Positions 1-5,826 of a stretch of DNA of 6,457 bases are shown here, one piece after another; position 1 is the stretch's first letter; the number at the start of each line of letters is the position of its first letter. The notes below the pieces were generated by a model, which saw only the letters and a list, made by a program, of their open reading frames with translations, was not told where the DNA came from and made no database searches. The stretch is from Bdellovibrio sp. (GTDB lineage Bacteria > Bdellovibrionota > Bdellovibrionia > Bdellovibrionales > Bdellovibrionaceae). Location of the stretch: the NCBI GenBank assembly GCA_003176075.1, contig PSRN01000102.1, forward strand, positions 1 through 6,457. The letters run 5' to 3'. The position numbers and the translations under genes were made by a program.

Positions 1-52
1 TTTATACTAGACCTTGTATTTTTCTGAACTTTAGGTGAGACCTGCTATTGCT

Positions 53-1219
53 ATGAAACCATTTGAAAGCCTGGACCTTTTCAATCTCGAGTCTGAATTC
101 TCATCGGAAGAAAGAATGATCCGCGATTCCATTCGGGAGTTCGTCAACGCCGAAGTGATGCCCGTGATCGCCGATCACTATGACCGTGGAACTTTCCCCA
201 GCCATTTGATTCCCAAGATGGCCGAACTGGGAGTTCTGGGCGCTAATTTGACTGGGTATGATTGCGCCGGCTTAAACGCAACGTCCTATGGGCTGATTAT
301 GCAAGAACTTGAACGCGCTGACTCAGGAGTTCGCAGCTTTGTCAGCGTTCAAGGGGCTCTTTGCATGTATCCCATCTGGAAGTACGGAACACAGGCGCAT
401 AAGGACAAGTACCTGTCGTTAATGGCGCGCGGTCAGGTGATCGGATGTTTTGGGCTGACGGAGCCGGATTTTGGCTCCAACCCCGGCGGAATGATCACGC
501 GGGCGAGCAAAGTTGGCCAAGACTACATTCTGAACGGCTCTAAATTGTGGATCACCAACGGCGGCATCTGTCACCTTGCCATTGTTTGGGCAAAAGACGA
601 TGAAGGCAAAATCATTGGCCTGATCGTTGATCGCGATCGCCCCGGTTTCAAGGTTCGCGACATTGAGAAAAAATTTTCCTTGAAGGCTTCAGTGACTTCG
701 GAGCTGATTTTTGAAGATTGTCGCGTGCCCGTCAGCCAGCAACTTCAGGTCGAGGGGCTGAAAGGTCCCTTTTCTTGTCTGAACCAGGCTCGCTACGGCA
801 TCGCCTGGGGAGCTATCGGAGCGGCACAAGCCTGCTTTGACGAGGCTCTCAACTATGCCAAGACGAGGATTCAGTTTGACAAACCCATCGCTCAATTTCA
901 GTTGGTGCAGGCCAAGCTCGCCAACATCGCCACGGAAATCACTAAAGCTCAGTGGTTGACTCTGCGGCTGGGACGCTTGAAAGAAGCGGACAAGATTCAG
1001 CCCTATCAAGTTTCAATGTGCAAGATGAATAACGTTTCAATGGCGTTGAATACCGCTCGCGTCTGCCGCGACATTCTTGGGGCCAGCGGAATCACTTTCG
1101 AGTATCAAGTGGGTCGCCACCTATTGAACCTTGAAAGCGTAAACACCTACGAGGGAACGGAAGATATCCACCGCCTTGTCATTGGCGAAACAATCACTGG
1201 ATTTCCAGCTTATCGGTAG
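53..1219 (+). CDS. gcdH: Glutaryl-CoA dehydrogenase, acyl-CoA dehydrogenase family
   Basis: This cytoplasmic FAD enzyme oxidises and decarboxylates glutaryl-CoA to crotonyl-CoA in lysine and tryptophan breakdown, passing electrons to ETF. The 388-residue product has the usual acyl-CoA dehydrogenase layout: an N-terminal helical domain (about 1-125), a middle beta domain with the flavin-side motifs CFGLTEP (132-138) and WITNG (166-170), and a C-terminal helical domain. The signature TYEGT places the catalytic base at Glu367. Arg94 in SGVRS matches the substrate-carboxylate arginine of GCDH. Glu87 and Tyr366 are the residues I recall as typical of decarboxylating enzymes, which would argue against the non-decarboxylating subtype. 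NARYGIAWG-like and FSLKAS segments also fit GCDH rather than short-chain acyl-CoA dehydrogenases. The ATG at 53 (MKPFESLDLF) was preferred to an in-frame GTG at 35 because it matches the usual family start. Neither start has a strong Shine-Dalgarno; AGGTGA at 33-38 is the best, with long spacing. No operon partner lies downstream. Confidence 0.93.
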   Translation: MKPFESLDLFNLESEFSSEERMIRDSIREFVNAEVMPVIADHYDRGTFPSHLIPKMAELGVLGANLTGYDCAGLNATSYGLIMQELERADSGVRSFVSVQGALCMYPIWKYGTQAHKDKYLSLMARGQVIGCFGLTEPDFGSNPGGMITRASKVGQDYILNGSKLWITNGGICHLAIVWAKDDEGKIIGLIVDRDRPGFKVRDIEKKFSLKASVTSELIFEDCRVPVSQQLQVEGLKGPFSCLNQARYGIAWGAIGAAQACFDEALNYAKTRIQFDKPIAQFQLVQAKLANIATEITKAQWLTLRLGRLKEADKIQPYQVSMCKMNNVSMALNTARVCRDILGASGITFEYQVGRHLLNLESVNTYEGTEDIHRLVIGETITGFPAYR

Positions 1220-1272
1220 GTTGGTAGGGGCTCGATAGCTCGGTAGGTCAATAGGTGGATAGGTCGGTTGAT
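1214..1272. repeat. Degenerate 8-bp tandem repeat (nnnTAGGT) across the gcdH stop
   Basis: Successive octamers CGGTAGGT (1214), TGGTAGGG (1222), CGGTAGGT (1241), CAATAGGT (1249), GGATAGGT (1257) and the decayed CGGTTGAT (1265) lie in register. An 11-bp unit ending GATAGCT (1230-1240) interrupts them. The gcdH stop TAG (1217-1219) sits inside the first unit. Because the period is 8, the TAG cores at 1217, 1225, 1236, 1244, 1252 and 1260 fall in all three plus-strand frames. This could be slippage-generated filler or a protein-binding array; the sequence does not decide. Confidence 0.7.
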
Positions 1273-1273
1273 T

Positions 1274-1293
1274 ATGATCAAAATCATGATCAA
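1274..1293. promoter_or_regulatory. Direct repeat ATGATCAA x2, 12-bp period; possible operator
   Basis: ATGATCAA occurs at 1274-1281 and again at 1286-1293. Each copy contains the self-complementary TGATCA. Two half-sites about one helical turn apart, lying upstream of the secreted-protein gene and next to AT-rich DNA (TAATAT at 1304, TATGCT at 1313), would suit an operator beside a promoter. No convincing -35 element is visible, so this remains a weak call. Confidence 0.3.
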
Positions 1294-1304
1294 TAGTTTT
1301 TTCT

Positions 1305-1358
1305 AATATTGTTATGCTACGGATAGAAAACAATTTGTAGCCAGCCGCTAACAATATT
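1305..1358 (+). promoter_or_regulatory. Long imperfect inverted repeat in the leader of the secreted-protein gene
   Basis: AATATTGTTA (1305-1314) is perfectly complementary to TAACAATATT (1349-1358). Inside it, GCTAC (1316-1320) pairs with GTAGC (1337-1341). The result is a 10-bp plus 5-bp stem with an asymmetric bulge (1 nt against 7 nt) and a 16-nt loop. It ends 25 nt before the Shine-Dalgarno AAGGAGG (1384-1390). There is no T-tract, so it is not an intrinsic terminator. It could act as an mRNA leader structure or a DNA-level operator. Confidence 0.45.
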
Positions 1359-1397
1359 GCCTAAAATTTTATCACCAAATTCTAAGGAGGGGGAAAA

Positions 1398-2288
1398 ATG
1401 AGAATAGGGATTTTCTTATTTGCGATGTCCGCCATGGCATCACAGCTGGCTTCGGCCGGTCGGGGTATTTACCCTACAAAATGGCAAATGATGACGCGAC
1501 CCATGAGTGTAAAGGCCGATGACACGAAGCTGCTCTATTACGGTGGCTCAGTGATCGGCAATGCGCGAGTGTTCACAGTTTTCTGGGGTAACACGGTTGA
1601 TTCTGATCTACAGAAGAATATCGGCCCTTTCTACGCGGCCGTCGTTGCCAGCCCGGTGATGGATTGGCTGAATCAGTACAATACGTCGGTGACGGCGGTT
1701 GATGGCCGGCAGGGAACCAACCAGACCATTGGGCGCGGCAGTTATGGGGGCGAGTTTGTGATTCAGCCGACGAACACGGCGACAGCACTCGATGACAAAG
1801 ACATTCACGTGGAGCTTGAAGCGCAAATCAACAAGCACGTCCTTCCGACTCCGGACGCGAACACGCTTTTCATGATTCATTTTCCGTCGAACATTTCAAT
1901 CACCATCGACAACATGAAGTCTTGCGCGCAATTCTGCGCCTACCACTTCTCGTATCAGTCGACCACCTATGGACCGGTCTACTACGGAGTCATGCCCGAC
2001 TTCAAAACAGGGCCATGCTCCTTCGCCTGTGGATTTTCAAACAACGCGTTTGATATCACAACGGCGGTGTCCACCCACGAACTCGCTGAAGCCGTGACGG
2101 ACCCCATTCCCACCCCTGGCGACAAACCGGCCTATCCACAAGCTTGGAATACCTCCAACGGACAGGAGATTGGGGATCTTTGCACTTATGGAAACATCAC
2201 GTTGCAAACCCCGGATCGCACATACGCTCTTTCCGCGCTCTGGGATAATTCGACGGGGACCTGCAAAAGCGGCCCCATGGGCAATTGA
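1398..2288 (+). CDS. Secreted EXORDIUM/phosphate-induced-like protein with HExxE motif
   Basis: The 296-residue product begins with a clear Sec signal peptide: a hydrophobic stretch after MRIG and the likely cleavage site ASA|GRG after residue 20. No lipobox cysteine is present, so the mature protein is probably soluble and exported to the periplasm or outside. The mature part resembles the EXORDIUM/phosphate-induced protein 1 family: an early strand of the type ARVFTVFWGN (56-65) and the late block STHELAEAVTDP (225-236), followed by GQEIGDLC (255-262). His227, Glu228, Glu231 and possibly Glu257 or Asp260 could form a metal site like that of HExxE-type peptidases; catalysis is not shown. Six mature cysteines (176, 180, 207, 211, 262, 289), partly as two CxxxC pairs, would suit three disulfides in an exported protein. 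The start is supported by a near-perfect AAGGAGG seven bases upstream. The gene stands alone and ends in a strong terminator. Family assignment is moderate and function unknown. Confidence 0.75.
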   Translation: MRIGIFLFAMSAMASQLASAGRGIYPTKWQMMTRPMSVKADDTKLLYYGGSVIGNARVFTVFWGNTVDSDLQKNIGPFYAAVVASPVMDWLNQYNTSVTAVDGRQGTNQTIGRGSYGGEFVIQPTNTATALDDKDIHVELEAQINKHVLPTPDANTLFMIHFPSNISITIDNMKSCAQFCAYHFSYQSTTYGPVYYGVMPDFKTGPCSFACGFSNNAFDITTAVSTHELAEAVTDPIPTPGDKPAYPQAWNTSNGQEIGDLCTYGNITLQTPDRTYALSALWDNSTGTCKSGPMGN

Positions 2289-2310
2289 AGTCCATTGAAC
2301 AAGATTGAAC
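2284..2310. repeat. Three ATTGAA units at exact 10-bp spacing
   Basis: ATTGAA occurs at 2284, 2294 and 2304, each followed by G or C, so the unit is roughly nnnATTGAAS. The first copy contains the stop codon of the secreted-protein gene. The run ends just before the terminator. One-turn phasing could mean a bound protein, but three short AT-rich copies may be chance. Confidence 0.4.
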
Positions 2311-2313
2311 ACA

Positions 2314-2342
2314 AAAGAAGGGCGCCTGAGGCGCCCTTCTTT
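2314..2342 (+). terminator. Strong intrinsic terminator hairpin after the secreted-protein gene
   Basis: A 13-bp perfect stem (2314-2326 with 2330-2342) encloses the three-base loop TGA. Its core is GGGCGCC/GGCGCCC, and the 3' arm ends in CTTCTTT. An A-run precedes it, so it could also work weakly on the other strand. It ends only 18 nt before the Shine-Dalgarno of the next gene. Confidence 0.85.
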
Positions 2343-2373
2343 GCTATCACGGGGGCTCACAAGGAGCAGTGCC

Positions 2374-2796
2374 ATGAATGTGGATCAAAAGAAAATTGAT
2401 GAGATCCTCGCAAACTACGACAAAATCACCGTCATCGGTCTCAGCCCCGACGGGACCAAACCTTCCCAGAGAGTTCCTTTATTCATGAAGTCTCAGGGTT
2501 ATTCCCTCGTTGGAGTGAATCCCGGCCAGCGTGAAATCGCCGGCATCAAGATCTACGAAAGGCTTGCCGATGTCCCTGGTGACTACAGAAAATTCGTCGC
2601 TGTGTTTCGTCGGCCGGAATTCATTCCCGACCTGGTCGACGAGATCCTGCGGTTGGGAGGAACCGAGGTTTTGTGGTTGCAGCTGGGAATCACTCATTCC
2701 GAGGCCGAACACAAAGCACAGCAGGCTGGTCTGTGGGTGGTTTCCGACCGCTGCCTGAAGATTGAACAAGCGCGAAAAAGGGCCGCATTCGGGTGA
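2374..2796 (+). CDS. CoA-binding domain protein (YccU/COG1832-like)
   Basis: A 140-residue cytoplasmic protein made almost entirely of a Rossmann-type CoA-binding domain, like the N-terminal part of succinyl-CoA synthetase alpha subunits but free-standing. Visible features are the first strand and turn ITVIGLSPDGTKPS (18-31), the strand YSLVGVNPG (43-51), the IAGIKIYERLADVP segment (55-68), and LWLQLGI (100-106) near the usual ligand pocket. The C-terminal WVVSDRCLKIE (121-131) also fits the family, as does the length of about 140. The start at 2374 has AAGGAG seven bases upstream. A longer in-frame reading from 2305 would run through the terminator hairpin and encode GRLRRPSLL-type shadow sequence. 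Exact substrate and partners are unknown; family members bind CoA or acyl-CoA. No promoter fits in the 31 nt after the terminator, so expression may depend on readthrough or on a promoter inside the preceding gene. It converges with the next gene, with 14 nt between stops. Confidence 0.88.
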   Translation: MNVDQKKIDEILANYDKITVIGLSPDGTKPSQRVPLFMKSQGYSLVGVNPGQREIAGIKIYERLADVPGDYRKFVAVFRRPEFIPDLVDEILRLGGTEVLWLQLGITHSEAEHKAQQAGLWVVSDRCLKIEQARKRAAFG

Positions 2797-2810
2797 ATAC
2801 AGAGAGCGGT

Positions 2811-3530
2811 CTAGCTCGACTTAACAACTTCCGCCCGATGGAAGTTGGGATTAAAGCGATAGCCTTCACCCAAGACCGACTCAATCATCCCTGACCAGGC
2901 GCCAAGTTTCTTTCGAATCAAACAGATATGGGTATCGATGGTCCTCTCGGAGACGTGGACGCCGTCTGACCACACCGCATTGATGATTTGTTCCCGGCTG
3001 AAAATCCAAAAGGGCCTGCGGCTCAACTGGTGAAGAATTTTGAATTCCCTTGAAGTCAGGTCAAGATAGCTTCCAAGTTCCGTGTTGAAGAGTCGAAGTG
3101 TGCCGATTTCAAAAACAAAGGGGCCGATAACGTACTCGTCGGCGTTCGACTTGGAGGACATTTGCTTGCGCAGTTTCGCCTCAACCCGCGCTCGGAATTC
3201 CAAGAGATTGAAAGGCTTCACGATGAAATCATCGGCGTCCAGCGAAAAAGCCGTCACTTTCGTTGTCACGTCTCCAATCGAGGTGAGAAAGACGACCGGC
3301 ACGCTGGCGAATTTGATCATCGATCGGATGCGCCCGAACAGTGAAATCCCGTCGCCGTCGGGCAAGGAGATATCGAGTAAAATAAGATCGTATTTGTTCT
3401 TGCTCAAGTGCTCGATTGCTTCGGCGGCTGTCTGGCAGATATCCAATGAGATGTCCGAACTCTGGCAAAGTATGTTTCGAACCAAAGTGCATGTTTCCTC
3501 ACTGTCATCAACCAATAAGAGCTTCGACAT
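2811..3530 (-). CDS. OmpR/PhoB-family response regulator (orphan)
   Basis: A 239-residue DNA-binding response regulator. The receiver (about 1-122) has the acidic pair Asp8-Asp9, the phosphoacceptor Asp53 in LILLDISLPDGDG, Thr83 in FLTS and Lys105 in VKPF, so it should be phosphorylatable. The winged helix (about 133-229) shows the OmpR signatures LTSREFKIL (158-166), VSERTIDTHICLIRKKLG (193-210, recognition-helix region) and VLGEGYRF (219-226). It is therefore a likely transcription factor acting as a dimer on tandem sites. ATG at 3530 is preceded by GGAGG with five bases of spacing. An in-frame extension to 3587 would add MKSDLFWF-type residues not expected before the family start MSKLLLVDD. 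No histidine kinase is adjacent. It diverges from the membrane receiver gene and shares its 351-bp upstream region, which makes autoregulation or control of that neighbour plausible. Confidence 0.95.
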   Translation of the reverse strand: MSKLLLVDDSEETCTLVRNILCQSSDISLDICQTAAEAIEHLSKNKYDLILLDISLPDGDGISLFGRIRSMIKFASVPVVFLTSIGDVTTKVTAFSLDADDFIVKPFNLLEFRARVEAKLRKQMSSKSNADEYVIGPFVFEIGTLRLFNTELGSYLDLTSREFKILHQLSRRPFWIFSREQIINAVWSDGVHVSERTIDTHICLIRKKLGAWSGMIESVLGEGYRFNPNFHRAEVVKSS

Positions 3531-3674
3531 GGCCACCTCCCCTGAATTTTTTGGATTGTTTATAAACCAAAAAAGATCGGACTTCACGAAAGAGATTCAC
3601 ACAAATTAAAAAAAAGGAACAAAAGTCGGCGGGACTCGAGACTAGAGTAAAAGCGGAATTCAGCCGTAACTTTT

Positions 3675-3690
3675 CTGACTTTAAAGTCAG
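3675..3690. promoter_or_regulatory. Perfect 16-bp palindrome CTGACTTTAAAGTCAG
   Basis: The 16 bases equal their own reverse complement, with no spacer. A symmetric site of this length suits a homodimeric regulator better than an RNA hairpin, which would have too small a loop. It lies about 145 bp upstream of the OmpR-type regulator and 190 bp upstream of the membrane receiver start. The bound factor is unknown; OmpR-family proteins usually prefer direct repeats. Confidence 0.45.
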
Positions 3691-3808
3691 TCCAAGCTCC
3701 CCACTGCCCGCTTTCCCCTGCATTTGAATAAATTGGAATGGGTAGAAACAGTGGAAGTTCGAGTGGAGTTCAAAAAACTCGACCATCCGTCATCCTTTTC
3801 CTGATGAT

Positions 3809-3833
3809 TTAAACCGGAGCTAACATGGTTTAA
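3809..3833. promoter_or_regulatory. Inverted repeat TTAAACC-N11-GGTTTAA
   Basis: Two perfect 7-bp complementary arms (3809-3815 and 3827-3833) are separated by 11 nt. The repeat ends 48 bp upstream of the membrane receiver start. The half-site spacing of 18 bp centre to centre suits a dimeric DNA-binding protein, or a weak AT-rich hairpin in the leader RNA. Confidence 0.35.
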
Positions 3834-3881
3834 CACCGAATAAAAGATGAATTGCTAACTTCCCGCTTACTGGAGGGTCCA

Positions 3882-4433
3882 ATGGAAAAATTTTTCAGCG
3901 TGAGTGTTGCCACGTTGGCAACAGTCGCTCTAATGCTCTTGGTCGTCGTTCCGTGGCTTGTCATTTTGGCGGCACCTTTGATCATCATTCTATCGGCGCC
4001 AATCGCTTTTATGAGCTATTTGGCGTATCGGCGGAGAAGAAAGAACATTTCAGTGCTGGTCGTTGATGACGATCCGATCTCGGTCAGCGTTTTGTTATTG
4101 GCGCTGCAACACTCGGGTATTCGCATTCATATTGCTACGAGTGGCCAAGAGATGCTGCATCAACTGAAATTTTCATCTTATGATCTTATGATTCTTGACC
4201 AGTTTATGCCTGATTTGACCGGCGAACGAGCTCTCACTGTCGGTGATGACGATCCCTTGTTGCGAAATCAAATTCACGGTCAGGTTCCTGTCGTGTTCTA
4301 TACTTCTTACGCCAGTGATTTGATTTATCCGAATTTCCAAAAGTTCGCCGTGAAAGATGTTTGGATCAAGGGTTTGCCCCTTTCCGAAATGCAATTTCGT
4401 TTAGACCAACTTGTCACAGAGCTGGTGGCATAG
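3882..4433 (+). CDS. Membrane-anchored receiver-only response regulator
   Basis: The 183-residue product has an N-terminal hydrophobic block (about 5-49) long enough for two transmembrane helices with prolines at 24, 32 and 40. The basic run RRRRK (50-54) follows and should sit in the cytoplasm. The rest is one receiver domain (about 56-183): acidic residues Asp62-64 in LVVDDDP, phosphoacceptor Asp106 in LMILDQFMPD, Thr141 in FYTS and Lys163 in WIKGLP. The usual KP is replaced by KGLP. The stretch between strands 3 and 4 is long and carries GDDDP (121-125). No kinase, HPt, enzymatic or DNA-binding output domain is present. It may be a membrane-localised phosphate acceptor or sink, or a partner for the HPt protein encoded next. 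ATG at 3882 has GGAGGG five bases upstream and was preferred to TTG at 3852. Most receivers are soluble, so the anchor is the odd point. Confidence 0.88.
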   Translation: MEKFFSVSVATLATVALMLLVVVPWLVILAAPLIIILSAPIAFMSYLAYRRRRKNISVLVVDDDPISVSVLLLALQHSGIRIHIATSGQEMLHQLKFSSYDLMILDQFMPDLTGERALTVGDDDPLLRNQIHGQVPVVFYTSYASDLIYPNFQKFAVKDVWIKGLPLSEMQFRLDQLVTELVA

Positions 4434-4479
4434 CTCCACCAGTTCTTTCCTCTCATCGTCCCCTTTTCGGGGATTCCCC

Positions 4480-4511
4480 AAGGCTCGCCGTGTGGCGGGC
4501 CTTTCTTTTTT
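4480..4511 (+). terminator. Intrinsic terminator after the membrane receiver gene
   Basis: A 10-bp stem (4480-4489 with 4494-4503, one G-T pair) has loop GTGT and is followed by TTTCTTTTTT. Two more hairpins precede it: CTGGTGG/CCACCAG at 4422-4442, overlapping the stop codon, and TCCCC/GGGGA at 4459-4473. The set should end the receiver transcript before the HPt gene. Confidence 0.85.
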
Positions 4512-4515
4512 AAGT

Positions 4516-4544
4516 TTGAAACAAATTCTTTCAGGAAATTTAAG
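4516..4544 (+). promoter_or_regulatory. Candidate sigma-70-type promoter for the HPt gene
   Basis: TTGAAA (4516-4521, 5 of 6 to the consensus) is followed after 17 bp by TTTAAG (4539-4544, 4 of 6). It lies directly after the terminator and about 58 bp before the HPt start, where a promoter is needed. Consensus matching only. Confidence 0.4.
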
Positions 4545-4601
4545 CGAGCACTTAGCAAACCTGTGAGTTAAGAGTTGAGGTAGAAAAAGGAGAATAAAGC
4601 C

Positions 4602-5015
4602 ATGGAGCAAGAGAAAACTGAACAATTCTCGTTTCTTCTGGGAATGATCCAGCAGCTCAATGATCTATTCGGCGGACGGGAAAGTGAAATTGGCGTTCGT
4701 GTTTTTGTTGAGTTTTCACAGGTTTTTTTGAACACCATTGACGAACGGATGGGGACTCTTGCAACCGCCGCCAGGAATAAGGATCACGCGCAGATCCACC
4801 TGCTCAGCCACCAACTGCGAGGCTCGTTGCGAACCTTGGGAGCCCATACGCTGGCTGATACCTGCATGACAATGGAAGACGGAGCAAGGTTAACGGCAGA
4901 TATGGATTATGAGGGGAAACTTGAAGAAATGACCGATCAGATTCCCGTTTTGAAAAGCGAGCTGGCGGCCTTCCTGCGAACTTTGCCGTCAACCAGTGCT
5001 CCCCCTGAAGGGTGA
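4602..5015 (+). CDS. HPt-domain histidine phosphotransfer protein
   Basis: A 137-residue soluble protein built as an all-helical HPt domain. The motif SHQLRGSLRTLGA (69-81) fits the HPt consensus HxLKGxxxxxGA, giving His70 as the phosphate-carrying residue, with Arg73 in place of the common Lys and Gly74 conserved. Flanking helices are at about 28-58 (ahead of the active helix) and 78-128, including LADTCMTMEDGA (84-95), which fits the usual post-motif helix. The proline-rich end STSAPPEG looks disordered. HPt proteins shuttle phosphate between receiver aspartates in multi-step phosphorelays. Here the neighbour encodes a membrane receiver, a plausible but unproven partner. AAGGAGA ends nine bases before the ATG. 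It has its own candidate promoter after a terminator, so it is likely transcribed apart from the receiver gene. Confidence 0.9.
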   Translation: MEQEKTEQFSFLLGMIQQLNDLFGGRESEIGVRVFVEFSQVFLNTIDERMGTLATAARNKDHAQIHLLSHQLRGSLRTLGAHTLADTCMTMEDGARLTADMDYEGKLEEMTDQIPVLKSELAAFLRTLPSTSAPPEG

Positions 5016-5031
5016 GCGCATGCGCGGATTT

Positions 5032-5061
5032 TTGACAGCCACGAAAGTATCTGATTTTACT
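5032..5061 (+). promoter_or_regulatory. Candidate promoter for the PilZ gene
   Basis: A perfect TTGACA (5032-5037) is followed after 18 bp by TTTACT (5056-5061, 4 of 6 to the -10 consensus). It lies just after the HPt stop and would give a leader of roughly 140 nt before the PilZ start. Consensus matching only. Confidence 0.4.
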
Positions 5062-5075
5062 GAATTATTGTAAAG

Positions 5076-5151
5076 TCGACAGAAAAGTTGTCGAGATTCA
5101 CTGGGCACTGTCAAGAAGGTCATCCTTTTATCTTCAGGCCGGCTGGCCTGA
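5076..5151 (+). other. Two hairpins in the HPt-PilZ intergenic region
   Basis: TCGACA/TGTCGA (5076-5081 and 5089-5094) has a 7-nt loop. TCAGGCC/GGCCTGA (5134-5140 and 5145-5151) has loop GGCT. The second is a perfect GC-rich 7-bp stem but is not followed by a T-run on the plus strand. On the minus strand it is followed by a weak AAGATAAAAG, so terminator function is doubtful on either strand. They may structure the PilZ leader. Confidence 0.4.
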
Positions 5152-5208
5152 TGTTTGCCTCAGTCAATATTAGTTTAAAGAAAGTACTTCAATGGGGGAT
5201 TCGTCGAA

Positions 5209-5808
5209 ATGTCAATGAATGCAATAGCGATGAGGTTGGCTGAGCTGCGAGCGGTGGAAGACGCGACCGGCGATGGAAACGCCCAAGCCATTGGCGCAAA
5301 TCATGGTCCTAGTCATCAAAGCCACACGGAAAGCCGAGACCACGACACGGGTCTCAATTCAAGACGTCGCCGGCCTACCGAAGAAGACATCACTGAAATT
5401 ACCGAAATCACAGTGGACGTCATTGGTGAGCGGAACCAATCCCTGGTGGAGGTCCGAAATCTTCTTAATTATAAAGATCCCAGTGGCCGACGATCTGCAC
5501 CCCGCGTGATGTGCGAAGTCATTGTGGTCGTCTTTACTTCTGCACACAGCTTTCGAACGCGAACGGTCAATATTTCTTTGAGTGGAGTTTTGCTGAAGGA
5601 GGCCCTGCCAACGACTTTTGCCGGAGAGGCCTTGGATATCGTCTTTATCGCGGAACAGCCCGAGAATAATCACACAAACTATTTCCTGCTGCATGGACGG
5701 GCAGTGAGCGGGGGAAAGCCGACGCGCCTGCAATTCACGATGGCTACGCATCGGGCATTCAAGGCACTTCAGACTTTGCTTGAGAATCCCCCCCTTCGGG
5801 CGAGTTGA
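5209..5808 (+). CDS. PilZ-domain protein, probable cyclic-di-GMP binder
   Basis: A 199-residue cytoplasmic protein. Residues 1-85 look mostly disordered and charged, with basic SRRRR (51-55) and a short repeat ITEITEIT (61-68). A PilZ domain follows at about 92-190. The nucleotide-binding motif RxxxR is Arg95 to Arg99 (RRSAPR), and the second motif (D/N)xSxxG is NISLSG (121-126), so the ligand residues are intact. Strands such as VIVVVFT (104-110) and ALDIVFIA (141-148) fit the PilZ barrel. PilZ proteins bind cyclic-di-GMP and act through partners, often on motility, surface polysaccharide or transcription; the partner cannot be told. The first ATG at 5209 is supported by GGGGGA nine bases upstream; ATG at 5215 is a second choice. 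The gene ends just after a C7 tract (5788-5794) beyond which another frame stays open to 5864. It converges with the stand-alone receiver gene. Confidence 0.85.
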   Translation: MSMNAIAMRLAELRAVEDATGDGNAQAIGANHGPSHQSHTESRDHDTGLNSRRRRPTEEDITEITEITVDVIGERNQSLVEVRNLLNYKDPSGRRSAPRVMCEVIVVVFTSAHSFRTRTVNISLSGVLLKEALPTTFAGEALDIVFIAEQPENNHTNYFLLHGRAVSGGKPTRLQFTMATHRAFKALQTLLENPPLRAS

Positions 5809-5826
5809 TCGTCTGTGAGACTGCCT

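Larger units (their letters stand above)
3531..3881. other. 351-bp divergent intergenic region
   Basis: This gap between the OmpR-type regulator (minus) and the membrane receiver (plus) should hold both promoters. Seen in it are ribosome sites for both genes (GGAGG at 3536-3540 on the minus strand, GGAGGG at 3872-3877 on the plus strand), AT-rich DNA around 3541-3618 with TATAAA on the minus strand near 3561, the palindrome at 3675-3690 and the inverted repeat at 3809-3833. No promoter with two good hexamers could be picked. A 92-codon minus-strand reading from 3786 was judged non-coding. Confidence 0.6.

Noticed and set aside
2305..2373. N-terminal extension of the CoA-binding protein
   Set aside because: It would translate the terminator hairpin, while a good AAGGAG lies seven bases before ATG 2374, where the family begins.
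3082..3609. 175-codon plus-strand open frame
   Set aside because: It is antisense to the OmpR-type regulator, whose motifs are unmistakable, and its own sequence is Ser/Lys-rich shadow.
3508..3786. 92-codon minus-strand reading upstream of the OmpR-type regulator
   Set aside because: It has a possible AAGGA before its ATG, but it is compositionally odd, resembles no family, and its last codons are the ribosome site and start of the regulator gene. A leader peptide cannot be excluded.
5016..5030. GCGCATGCGC followed by GGATTTTT as a terminator after HPt
   Set aside because: With a usable loop the stem is only three base pairs, and the T-run is part of the candidate -35 box.
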